From contig NC_088302.1 in NCBI RefSeq assembly GCF_032854445.1, forward strand, positions 2,405,523 through 2,469,522: 64,000 nt of DNA, written 5' to 3'. Both the position numbers and the translations under genes were made by a program. This document shows positions 52,001 through 62,205 of the stretch, piece after piece. Every line of letters starts with the position of its first letter. The first letter of the stretch is position 1. Under the pieces are notes generated by a model that saw only the letters and a program-made list of their open reading frames with translations, was not told the origin of the DNA and searched no databases. This stretch comes from Liolophura sinensis. Taxonomy: Eukaryota > Mollusca > Polyplacophora > Chitonida > Chitonidae.

Positions 52001-52241
52001 ATTATCCTGGACCCTGTGTCATAGGTGTCGACGAATACAGGAGGCTTGTGAGACAAAGTCGCCGACCAGTGGAAAGTGTAAAGTGTTCAGTAACGTTCTC
52101 AAATTGAAAATGGTTCGCCAGCTTGGACAGTTGCTCATGTTGTTGTTGTTCACATCATGTGGTGTTATCATAGCGACCACATTACTCACGGACGTTAACG
52201 ACAGATATGCGGCACAGTTACTCAACTCAGACAACCACCAG
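52001..52241 (+). CDS. Candidate internal exon encoding a single membrane segment (type II signal-anchor)
   Basis: The exon lies between a good acceptor (CTTTACTCCTCAG|A) and a perfect donor (CCAG|GTAAGT). It is open throughout (1 + 240 bases). The encoded part starts with a cysteine/arginine region (CHRCRRIQEAC), then basic residues (KCKVFSNVLKLKMVRQ), a hydrophobic run (LGQLLMLLLFTSCGVIIATT, about residues 152-173 of the joined product) and an acidic sequel (TDVNDRY). Positive-before, acidic-after favours the N-terminus inside the cell. Juxtamembrane cysteines could be lipidated. Entry phase matches the donor at 16914 and exit phase 0 matches the exon at 61932. Alternatively, ATG 52110 (A at -3, G at +4) may start a shorter form in which the same run is a signal peptide. 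Family not recognised. Confidence 0.6.
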
Positions 52242-53224
52242 GTAAGTAACGCCAGTGTGGACATGCATGGGTATATGGAAGCAAAAGCATCTCCGAGTCA
52301 TATACAGGTTGTTGAAGAACTTATAAAACTATCTGTTTTGATGTTCCACTAGGTTTGGCGCAGATTGTAAAGCTGAAATTGTCTCACGCCACATCTGGTT
52401 TTGAACCACAGACTTCAGCCTCAGTGAGCTTATTACCAGAAGCAATTGTACAGATCATTCGGCAAATGGGCCTACCATTCAGCTGTAACATACTTTACTG
52501 CAGATATGCATTGCTTTTGTCATGGTCAGAAACGACAAAGCTGTCATAGCTGAACAAGTCTTAGTATTTGATGCTGCACACACTTACAAGGTGGTCTACC
52601 TTTGTAATTTGTATTACAACAGTCAGTGTCATAAATCTGCTTTTCAGATCATTCTGGACCAGCAGTTCATCTTAGCCTTCCGCATGTTTCCCCACTGAGA
52701 AAGACATGCAGCGCACACCTGATATATACACCACACTGTGCATAACTAGTTTGACGATTTAAAAAGTAGATTGATAAAGTGGAAATGGTTAGGTATAGGC
52801 CTACTGTTAAGCTACGAACACTTTAACCTACTGTGGTGTTCAAATCAGTTAAACAATACATAAGACTTTCCCGGCTCCTTGGCAAATACAGTCAGCAATG
52901 GTTGATGATCCTAGGTCACGCAGACCTCTGCGTTTCTTTTTGCAGAGAAGATTTGCGGTAAGTAGTTTATAACAGCAATCATTTTAGTGTACTTAGCTAT
53001 AGATGAGCTTTGCCAAAAAAGCTGTCAAGACAAATTAAGAGCGGTTGTTTTACTGATACAGTTTCCCCAAATAACCAAATAGTCTGTCTACTTTTACCAA
53101 CTTATGCTGGAGTGAATATTTTTACCGTTAGCATTTATTTTGACCGCTCTCTGCACTACTCCATGGTTGTCAGGTTTATGGTGGGCGGGAACTGTCAAAC
53201 AGGGCAGATCGCCCCTTAAACACC

Positions 53225-53330
53225 CACCCATCCCACAGACGAATGATCGGAAGTTGGATTGGAACCCGTGTCCTCATTTCTCATTTGGATAGGCTGTATG
53301 ACACTTTAGACTACTGAGCGAGTGAGTTGT
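53225..53330 (-). mobile_element. tRNA-like SINE head, reverse (tentative)
   Basis: Read on the - strand, GACACGGGTTCCAATCCAAC contains a B-box-like GGTTCCAATCC, with a possible A-box region about 50 bp upstream. The body and tail of the main SINE family are absent, so it may be another family or an old tRNA pseudogene. Confidence 0.4.
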
Positions 53331-53944
53331 GCTCAGTATTACCGTATGTTGTCACTATCCTGTTTAGAACATAGTCTCACAAGTTCGGGAGAGTGTGCAG
53401 ATTAGGCAAACTTACAAGATTTCGAAAGCATATACAGATGGCTCGTATACAGCTCTTTGTTTCTGAATTTTATAAATTACCATGGTTACCGGGTCTGTCG
53501 TGGGTGTTTGCAAAGTTGTATTAATCAACATGAGTTAGCCAGATATAGTTCAGTTGTATGCTCTTAACAAATCTATTCACAAATCGTCATGTAGTGGACA
53601 GTAAGCATGGTTAGGTTGTTATTTCACCATCTACATGCATTTGCCGGTGCTGCAGACATTAATGGCTCCATGTGCAGCACTTGTGCTTCCTTGGCGTATC
53701 GTAGAACTCGTCAGAACTGAAAAGGCGCCAAAATCTGAGTTAGGTGTTACAGACGCAGGCCAATAATATCTCAAGTCAGTCCGAAAATAGCTGAGAGATT
53801 CTTGTTACGTCAGTGTATGCGGTGGTAGTTTGAAGCCATCTTCATCTATACGCGGGCCAATTCCAGTTTTTAATACATTGCGTATGCGCACATGGGCTAT
53901 TCTTACTAGTTTGGCACAGGCTACACGAGTGGGAGTATTAAGAA

Positions 53945-53961
53945 GGGGTGGGGAGGGAGGG
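53945..53961 (+). other. Compact G-quadruplex motif
   Basis: GGGGTGGGGAGGGAGGG has four G-runs with single-base loops, the type expected to be most stable. Confidence 0.75.
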
Positions 53962-55082
53962 TTGTGGTAGAGTTTTTATTCACATATACGGCAATATGTT
54001 GATCAAGTACATAGCAAAGTCATCTGGGGTTTGCGCGGTTTCATCTACCAGTATTCAAAACATTCACCTAAACATCAAAGCCGTATGGCCTGCCAAGCAG
54101 ATATTCCGCTGGAAAAGCGGAATTTTTATTCTTACAAGTCGTACATGTATTTGTGGCATATTTCCATCGTAACTGGTCTTTGAAAGTGGTAATAGCAACT
54201 TCAGTGAGGTTTTTGTTATTACTGTGGTATTCTAACATCGCAAATAACGCTTACTTTCTGTTTAGTCCATCAGTTACTGGTTGGTTTGTTCGCATCCTTT
54301 TACATGATGCTAAATCTTTGAATCACAGTTCGCAGTTTGTAAAGCAACCGTAGCCAGTGAGCTATCAAAGAAATCCGCATTCCAGGTCTAATGTCTTTAT
54401 AACACGATTTATACATAATTCAAACTAAAACGTTCTTCTCCGAGTGCAAAATGGCCAAAGCTACACATTTCGTGACTCTTTCCTTTAATGATTGGTTCTC
54501 GCGTGGTAGTCGTGTGCAGGGAGTTACTTTGATGTTTTATTTATCGCAGCGAAGTCGTCAGACAGTGCACCCAGATGCATTCCCCACCCTCAGTTCCGTA
54601 CACGTTTTGCCGTTTTGGACAATTTGCAAAATTCACCCAAACAGAAAATGATTTTAAAATGGTAGTGACGCTATCAACGGTTGGAATCTGAATATCGTCC
54701 AGGCCAAAGTACAAGGGGGTTCGCTTACAGCTAGACGATTGACAGCTGTTGCACTGAACTTTGCGTATACGTGGGGGTGGTAGCATACATGACGTAAACT
54801 TAGACCAGAGATTTGGGTTCATGGGTACCCAACTATAAACACGCAGTAATTTATCTCGTTCAGGGGCGAGAACTTTGTCGTGATGAAAGACACGAATTAT
54901 CTTTGTGGCGTCATCAGAGGTAATCACGGCCTTGGGTTACTTTTACATGACTACGTAATAAGATTAAAACAGAGGGGGGGAATATATTCCTGAGTTGGAA
55001 TAAAGAACACGGAGATTGAAAACAGTTCTCAGTTAAAACACATCTGAAAACACAACTCAGTTAAGTTGTCTGTTTATTTTTT

Positions 55083-55305
55083 ATTAAGAATATTTCACTT
55101 ACACGTTCTCGGGCCAGCATTACGATGGAAGGAAACCGGACTCTGGGACACCCCAACCATCCAGAGGTTGTTGACATCGTGATATATGTGATTGGACAGG
55201 AAGCCAGAAAGCTGGACTTGAACTCAGAGCGATCGCATCGTTGGGATGAGATACTCCTTGCTTATTGTGCTGCATGGACATGCTAACCTCTCCGCCCTCC
55301 ATGTG
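55083..55305 (-). mobile_element. Near full-length tRNA-derived SINE, reverse
   Basis: On the - strand the head GGCGGAGAGGTTAGCATGTC, a B-box region TGAGTTCAAGTCCAGCTTTC, the body CCGGTTTCCTTCCATCGTAA and the tail GTAAGTGAAATATTCTTAAT follow family order. About 140 bp separate it from a forward copy at 55446. Confidence 0.8.
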
Positions 55306-55429
55306 CTGTTATAATGAATATATTGTTTGCTTTAAACTTAGGACTTCATATTAATAGTAATAAGGAATAAAGGTTTAGAAATAATAAACTTATGTATATA
55401 CGATGAGAGTATGTGGTATGTCACCACCT

Positions 55430-55641
55430 TTCACAAGGTATCTAAGTCCAGCTCATGCTGGCTACCTCTCCGGCAGTATGTGGGAAGGTCTGCCAGCAAC
55501 CTGCGGATGGTCGTGGGTTTCCCCCGGACTCTGCCCGGTTTCCACCCACCATAATGCTGGCCGCCGTCGTATAAGTGAAATATTCTTGAGTACGGCGTAA
55601 AACACCACTCAAATAAATAAATAAATTCACAAGGTATCTAA
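55430..55641 (+). mobile_element. Young 5'-truncated SINE with perfect 16-bp target-site duplication
   Basis: The insert (55446-55625) begins inside the B-box region (GTCCAGCTCATGCTGGC), continues with TGGGAAGGTCTGCCAGCAAC, CTGCGGATGGTCGTGGGTTT and ATAATGCTGGCCGCCGTCGT, and ends in AAATAAATAAATAAA. TTCACAAGGTATCTAA flanks it at 55430-55445 and 55626-55641. This is the mark of LINE-machinery retrotransposition with 5' truncation. Confidence 0.92.
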
Positions 55642-55739
55642 CAAACTCATTTAGCTATGGCTGCAACCAAAGCAGCGAGAGTTGATTAACCTTTTGAGCC
55701 AGGATGTGCCACGAGCAAAGAGGCGCATACCATACACAT

Positions 55740-56315
55740 GTAGTACAAGCATTCATATCATTCCTTTCTTATACAAGCATTCACACATTCCTTTGTTATG
55801 CAAGCATTCATATCATTCCTTTGTTATACAAGCATTCATATCATTTCTTTGTTATGCAAGCATTCATATCATTCCTTTCTTATACAAGCATTCACACATT
55901 CCTTTGTTGTGCAAGCATTCATATCATTTGTTATGCAAGCATTCACATATTCTTTTGTTATGCAAACATTCACACCAATCCTTTGTTATGCAAGCATTCA
56001 TATCATTCCTTTCTTATACAAGCATTCACACATTCCTTTGTTATGCAAGCATTCATATCATTCCTTTGTTATGCAAGCATTCACACATTCCTTTGTTGTG
56101 CAAGCATTCACACATTCCTTTGTTGTGCAAACATGCACACCATTCCTTTATTATGCAAGTACTGATATCATTCCTTTGTTATGTAAGCATTCACACATTC
56201 CTTTGTTATGCAAGCATTCACATATTCCTTTGTTGTGCCAGCCTTCACACCATTCCTTTGTTATGCAAGCTTTCACATCATTCCTTTGTTATGCAGGCAT
56301 TCATAGCATCTGCAT
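55740..56315. repeat. Minisatellite, 27-28-bp unit, ~20 copies
   Basis: TTCCTTTGTTATGCAAGCAT then TCATATCA (28 bp) or TCACACA (27 bp). All three + frames remain open for 150-210 codons because the unit has no stop in any phase. The resulting HSYHSFVMQAF-type peptide is a repeat artefact. Confidence 0.95.
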
Positions 56316-56635
56316 AAAATACAAGGACTCACGTGGCCATTCGTATGTACAAGCAATAACACAGTATACCCACATACATGCACCCATCACATTCACGTAT
56401 AACACAAACATTCAGACCATTTGCATTTAGTATCACATATTACATTCAGGTACATGTACATAAGCGCTCATATCACACCCACAATTTATTTGTTCAACAC
56501 TGTGATTTACACTGGAATTACGTGCCATATATACCCTATCCGTCATTCCGATCCTATATCTCAAGTTAATAATAACATTTCATTCGCCAATAGGGTAATT
56601 TTATTGCAACTGTATCTTTTGTTTAGTAATATTAC
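56316..56635. other. Spacer between arrays
   Basis: ACATACATGCACCC- and CATTCA-type words may be eroded repeat units. Nothing else is supported. Confidence 0.45.
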
Positions 56636-56637
56636 AT

Positions 56638-56980
56638 CGGCCCTTAGCAATAGTTTCCAGCTGTCTAGAGCTTAGCAATAGTTTTCAGCTGTCCAGAGTT
56701 TAGCCATAGTTTCCAGTTGTCCTAAGCCTATCAATAGTTTCCAGTTGTCCTAAGCTTAGCAATAGTTTCCAGTTGTCCTCGGCTTAACAATAGATTCCAG
56801 TTGTGCTAAGCTTAGCAATAGTTTCCAGCTGCCCTAAGCTTAACAATAGATTCCAGTTGTCCTAAGCTTAGCATAGTTTCCAGCTGCCCTAAGCTTAGCA
56901 ATAGTTTCCAGTTGTCCTAAGCTTAGCAATAGTTTCCAGTTGTCCTGAGCTTAGCAATAGTTTACAGTTGTCCTAAGTTT
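56638..56980. repeat. Minisatellite, ~28-bp unit, ~12 copies
   Basis: AGCTTAGCAATAGTTTCCAG then TTGTCCTA, with moderate divergence. Confidence 0.92.
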
Positions 56981-58106
56981 TGCTTTAAGTCTTGTTTATC
57001 CCAGGAAGCTGGAAGTGTGGAGGTGAACTTAAAAAGTAAACAAACGTTCTGGACTTTCTTCCACTTTCAGCGTATAGGGATTTTGACGAATGCAGACCGA
57101 CACAACACATACCTTGGTGTTATGGGTCTGCGCGTAAACCAACCATCTTTGCTTAGCGAGTGGTATACTGAGTGCCCGGCTAAAGTTCCCCTGGTGCCTC
57201 GGACATTGTACTCCAAAAAAGAAGTAAGGCAAGGAAAAATAAACAACAACGATATAGGTCTAGCTACAATCTTGCCGGAATTCAAATCTTATCGTGTAGT
57301 CCAAGAAAACCCTATCCCTATATAACACCATGAAGAAATTGGCATGAAGTAGATTTTGTTACCATCTCAGATCAGACTAAGATACGTGGCAGATAAACAT
57401 AACCACGTATGCATATATAACTAGCCACAGTAAAGCCAGATGCGTGTACTTAAAACTGGGGATATCTCTTTGCATGAGGACATGGAACAATCAATGTCCA
57501 ATTTGAATGAATTATTCATAATGAAACGATTGAAACACTTGCACAATCAACTAAAAAAATATGTAATGTCGCTGTCTTTGAGCATTGGGGTTGTAACATT
57601 CCTAGATGTTAGATGTGTGATGGGTCTAAGTGTGCTTACCAGTATCAGCTAACTACATAACAGTCTTTATCGTCTACAGCGAAGCTGTGATGTAGAGGTT
57701 GCCAGGCTCAGATGACGTAAGATGCTGTTGTACGTGTGAGCCACACTGTTGTTGAATGACCGAGAAAAAAAATCTCTCACACAGGGTAAAATAAACAAAC
57801 TTCTGTTTTTTCTGCTCTTTTGGGTTGAGTAGACGTGTAATACAGTAGTGGTAACATATGTGCAGATGTCAACGAAAAAAAAAAAACGTTTCAAAAAACC
57901 TGATGCAACGCTTTCCCCGCTCTTTAAAATGGCTTTGCCAGATGCTTATTACATGGTAAAAATCACGTAGAGGAATGTTCCGGTAAGTTAGACAGATATA
58001 GTTGTCATCATGGACAGTTCTACATCCGGTCTACATGTGGCGGGCCACAAACTGGCGGAGTACACGCAGTACGCATGCGCTTCTCTGACGCACTTATAAG
58101 CGTCAG

Positions 58107-58136
58107 TTAATTAAAATTAATTAATTAATTAATTTT
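58107..58136. repeat. (TTAA)n-rich low-complexity run
   Basis: Repeated TTAATTAA words. Confidence 0.85.
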
Positions 58137-58196
58137 CCATAGGAGACAAATTTAATGTTTAGTGCTGTAACTCAGTCCCCAACATTCCATGGACAA

Positions 58197-58355
58197 CAAG
58201 AAAAAAATTCACTTTGGTTCATACACTAAAGTACATGTGATATGCATGCAATTTTTTTCTGTAATGAACAATTCTTATCACTCAGGGACAGAACTGTAGT
58301 CAAAGATGACTTGAGGCATACATGTAAGTCAAGATAAGCATGTGTGTTTGTTCAC
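58197..58355. repeat. Dispersed direct repeat, copy 1
   Basis: ATTCACTTTGGTTCATACAC, ACATGTGATATGCATGCA, ATTCTTATCA, GGACAGAACT and TGTAAGTCAAG occur in the same order as in the copy at 58803-58960, with substitutions and small indels. Confidence 0.75.
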
Positions 58356-58802
58356 ATCTAGAACCCATGAGTTTAAAAAGAGTCTGGTTATTGTGGAATG
58401 CAATTATAAGGAATTAGCCACTAGGTCCAACGGATTTGGGACTATCGGCTGCAAAACATCAGGTTTTAAACGATGCAATTGTTCGATTTCTACGACTTAT
58501 ATTCATGGTTTGAAAGTAAATGCGCTGTAATGTAGTGGATGAAACGAATTTTCTTCTGATTCCATTGAGAGCAAAGCTGTAATACTGTACCTAATAGCGG
58601 TAAATTGGGAGCAGTGCAGTGTTTTGTGTTCGCCAGTGTTTGTCTCTCGAAGAAAGAAATTCTCACGTTTCCTGAAAAAATGGAGTCGGCCCGAATTGAC
58701 CGACTTGGTCAGGTTATAAGGCTCGAAATTAAGGGTTTCAGCTCACTACCCAGGTACAGGTAGGGTGTTCAAATGTTGCTAGCCCTTATCAAATTTCACT
58801 AG

Positions 58803-58960
58803 CCCAAAAATTCACTTCGATTTATACACCAAAGTGGACCTACATGTGATATGCATGCATTTTTGCACTTTTTGGTAAGGAAAAATTCTTATCAAGGATG
58901 GACAGAACTTTATTCACATATAACACGTGTAAGTCAAGTCAAGCGTAAGTGTTTCATTCA
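58803..58960. repeat. Dispersed direct repeat, copy 2
   Basis: ATTCACTTCGATTTATACAC, ACATGTGATATGCATGCA, ATTCTTATCA, GGACAGAACT and TGTAAGTCAAG match copy 1 about 606 bp upstream. It may be a diverged local duplication or two copies of an unidentified short element. Confidence 0.75.
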
Positions 58961-60329
58961 TACAAAATTCAAATGTACCAACAAGAAATAGCGTCATGGT
59001 TTGATGGGAAGGGCATTTAAGTTTGCGCGTTGTATCCTCTATCCGACACCGGGAACTGCTGAGTTGAGTGAGCTAGCAGCCGCCAAAACAAGTCGGTGAC
59101 CTACGTGACCTGGCTTAAGACTGGGGTACAATTCTAATTTAATGTTGTTGCAACCAGTAACAAATGGCAATTTCGGCAATAATACAGTTGGTGTGGTAGT
59201 TTACATTCAGCTTTCTAGGAGAAACTCAAAGCATACCGAAGACCGGCATCGCGTAACATTTTCTCAGCGTCAAACTCCAACCACGGTCTTCCTTCCACCT
59301 GTTCATTTAGAAATGATCGCCTTCCGGTATACCACCCGTTAACCAATAAGGACGTTCCAGGTCAGTAATAGCAAGGCACATTCACAAACGACGTATAACA
59401 CAAACTACGAAAGAAATAAGAAAGTATATCAAGTACGAAAATAGGACGGAATCATGCAAAGAGAAGCAGTCAACAGTTTTTAGTGATGTTAAAAAGACGC
59501 AAGGTATGTTCCAGTCAACTGAGCGAAATCAGTATTCAGACGTGTACCATGCTAGATCTAGTTCCGATCTAATTTAACACGATGCATACACAGTCCTTAA
59601 CCCCGGGTTAAGTGGAATTAGACACAATCATGAAGCAGAGTGCCAGAGATTCCGGAGCATTATAAGCACCAATACTATTTTCTGGCAGAGTTCACACAGT
59701 GCGCATGTGAAAGGTAACACAAGACGAATGCATACGCAAACCAATACTAGCACAATTATGAACTATGACGTACTAATTTTGACACCAAATCCTGCCGTTT
59801 CACAAACTTACTGTCTAAGGGTTTCTGGGTAAACAATAAGGTATGAACAGCGTATCTCCTTCGTTCCAGGCAATGCGTTTGCGTATGTATCATACAATCT
59901 GTAGGTCTGTCTCCTGCTTTATTTCAGTATTGTATCAAGAAATTATCTAAATCTGCGTTACTCAGGAGAAAGAAACTCCTCTGGCGTTCCCTAACATTCA
60001 ATGCTGTTTTGAACAGTGGCAATTGGTTCGCTAAATACCTAAGTTTGTTTTATGCTGGGATATTATCCACGGACTACGAGTTGAGATTTGCATTGGGTGT
60101 CATGTTTAGTTTATCGACTGTCTTGCCTACAATTTCATTTACTATTTATGTATGTTTTCGTATTTATTCCTGTTAGAACTGGTTGTTTAGCTTCATCTTG
60201 ACATTATCTTCTTTATCTTTGGATTACAAATGGTATCCGGATGTCGGAATTGTTATTGATTCACAACTTTAGGGAAAAGTTCAACCAAAAACAGCAGTCC
60301 TTCCTTCATCCTGCAGAAACAATATCATA

Positions 60330-60885
60330 TCTGTGACTGTGTACATAAGCTTATATAGTTAGTTTTATACCGCTTGGTTGTGTGTAAAAAGCCTACAGAA
60401 CTACTTTTATACCTTTTGGTTGCGTGTATAAAGGGCAATGTAGTTAGCTTTTTACTGCTTGGTTGTGTGTATAAAAGCCTATAGAGTTAACTTTTGTACC
60501 TCTTGGTTGCGTGTATAAAGGGCAATATAGTTAACTTCTATACCTCTTGGTTGTGTGTATAAAGGGCAATGTATTTAGCTTATATACCTCTTGGTTGTGT
60601 GTATAAAGGCCCAGAGACTTAACTTTTGTACCACTTGGTAGTGTGCATAAAAGCCTATAGAGCTAACTTTTATACCGCTTGACTGCGTGTATCAAGGGCA
60701 ATGTAGTTACCTCTTGGTTGTGTGTATAAAAGGCAATGTATTTAGCTTATATACCTCTTGGTTGTGTGTATAAAGGCCCAGAGAGTTAACTTTTGTACCA
60801 CTTGGTTGTGTGTATATAGGCCTATTAAAGTGTTAGCTCTTATAAAGCTTGGTTGTGTGTATAAATGTCTACAGAGTGCTGAATT
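60330..60885. repeat. Minisatellite, ~44-bp unit with variants, ~11-12 copies
   Basis: CTTGGTTGTGTGTATAAAGG then GCAATGTAGTTAGCTTTTATACC. It passes directly into the 35-bp array that follows, with which it shares GYTGTGTG and TTTATACCTCT. Confidence 0.9.
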
Positions 60886-61708
60886 GATACGTCGAGGCTG
60901 TGTGCATTTAGTATTATCTTTATACCTCTAGGCTGTGTGCATTTAGTATTATCTTTATACCTCTAGGCTGTGTGCATTTAGTATTATCTTTATGCCTCTA
61001 GGCTGTGTGCATTTAGTATTATCTTTATACCGCTAGGCTGTGTGCATTTGGTATTATCTTTATACCTCTAGGCTGTGTGCATTTGGTATTATCTTTATAC
61101 CTCTAGGCTGTGTGCATTTAGTATTATCTTTATACCTCTAGGCTGTGTGCATTTAGTATTATCTTTATACCGCTAGGCTGTGTGCATTTGGTATTATCTT
61201 TATACCTCTAGGCTGTGTGCATTTAGTATTATCTTTATGCCTCTAGGCTGTGTGCATTTAGTATTATCTTTATACCGCTAGGCTGTGTGCATTTGGTATT
61301 ATCTTTATACCTCTAGGCTGTGTGCATTTGGTATTATCTTTATACCTCTAGGCTGTGTGCATTAGTATTATCTTTATACCTCTAGGCTGTGTGCATATAG
61401 TATTATCTTTATACCTCTAGGCTGTGTGCATTTAGTATTATCTTTATACCTCTAGGCTGTGTGCATTTAGTATTATCTTTATACCGCTAGACTGTGTGCA
61501 TTTAGTATTATCTTTATACCTCTAGGCTGTGTGCATTTAGTATTATCTTTATACCTCTACGCTGTGTGCATTTAGTATTATCTTTATACCTCTAGACTGT
61601 GTGCATTTAGTATTATCTTTATACCTCTAGACTGTGTGCATTTAGTATTGTCTTTATACCTCTGGGCTGTGCATTTAGTATTATATTTATACCGCTAGGC
61701 TATTTTGC
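60886..61708. repeat. Minisatellite, 35-bp unit, ~23 copies
   Basis: GGCTGTGTGCATTTAGTATT then ATCTTTATACCTCTA. It is very homogeneous in the centre, with single-base variants (TACCGCTA, ATTTGG). It ends about 220 bp before the 3' splice site of the exon at 61932. Each unit contains a pyrimidine-rich TCTTTATACCTCTAG, which looks like a decoy acceptor. Confidence 0.95.
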
Positions 61709-61791
61709 ATACATTTTTTACTATATGCCATTATATGTGCATATATAATGCTAACTTTATACCACTAGGTTAATTGCATTTGTTGTCTTTT

Positions 61792-61825
61792 TATATACCG
61801 TCACATTATATGTAAACGGTATATA
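61792..61825. other. 10-bp perfect hairpin upstream of an exon
   Basis: TATATACCGT (61792-61801) and ACGGTATATA (61816-61825) are perfect complements with a 14-base loop, about 105 bp before the proposed 3' splice site. Confidence 0.7.
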
Positions 61826-61931
61826 ATGTTAAGTTTAAACACACGTTAATGTGTACATAATGAAAAAGTTTTATGGTGCCTGTACTGTTAAATACACACC
61901 TCATATCTAACAATTCTTCTTGCTGTTTCAG

Positions 61932-62205
61932 CTTGATGAGGTACGCTTGCGGTCGGTCAGCCTCAAAGACTTCCGAAGACAGTTGTCACAAACTAGGAGT
62001 TACTATGACTTACTAAGGATATTTTTTGACCGGAAAAGTATATCTGACAAAGAAATAGACGAGCTTTTGATGGCCAAAACATTAAAACGAATCTCTGGCC
62101 ATGTTCATTTACGTGAAATCTCCGCGAGTGAGGATTACCCAGACGAAATGTACTACGACTACGGAGACTACGCTTTACAGGATCCTGGGACATCAGTCAT
62201 GGAGG
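61932..62205 (+). CDS. Internal coding exon: helical then acidic/Tyr-rich segment of an unidentified protein
   Basis: Best-supported exon in the window. A strong acceptor (TTCTTCTTGCTGTTTCAG|C) precedes 91 codons plus one base, ending at GGAGG|GTAAGT. The first two-thirds is charged and likely helical (VRLRSVSLKDFRRQLSQ, SISDKEIDELLMAKTLKR). The last third is acidic with clustered tyrosines (EDYPDEMYYDYGDY), a context typical of tyrosine sulfation in secreted or extracellular chains. No cysteine and no membrane segment. Phase 0 entry matches the exon at 52001-52241, so I place it just outside the membrane as a stalk. The reading frame needs two more bases from an exon beyond this window. A further acceptor at about 62725 would give an immediate stop and is not used. 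No family recognised. Confidence 0.75.

Larger units (their letters stand above)
52242..55082. other. Presumed intron with minor repeats
   Basis: It follows a perfect donor. It contains a reverse tRNA-like SINE head near 53225-53330 and a G-quadruplex motif at 53945-53961. The 128-codon - strand frame at 54541-54927 has no motif and a length expected by chance. Confidence 0.5.
56981..60330. other. Presumed intron sequence
   Basis: It contains a TTAA-rich run (58107-58136) and a duplicated segment at 58197-58355 and 58803-58960. The 102-codon + frame at 57017-57325 shows no motif or splice sites. Confidence 0.5.

Noticed and set aside
52380-52430. A B-box-like word on the minus strand (GTGGTTCAAAACCA) suggesting a tRNA-like sequence.
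   Set aside because: No matching A box or cloverleaf could be drawn and no SINE body is adjacent.
54541-54927. 128-codon minus-strand ORF with an AATAAA overlapping its stop.
   Set aside because: No recognised motif, weak acceptor region and a stop just upstream. An open frame of this length is expected a few times by chance in 64 kb of this composition.
55682-56430. Overlapping 153-211-codon ORFs in all three + frames.
   Set aside because: They come from a 27-28-bp repeat without stops in any phase. Equal openness of all frames indicates a repeat artefact.
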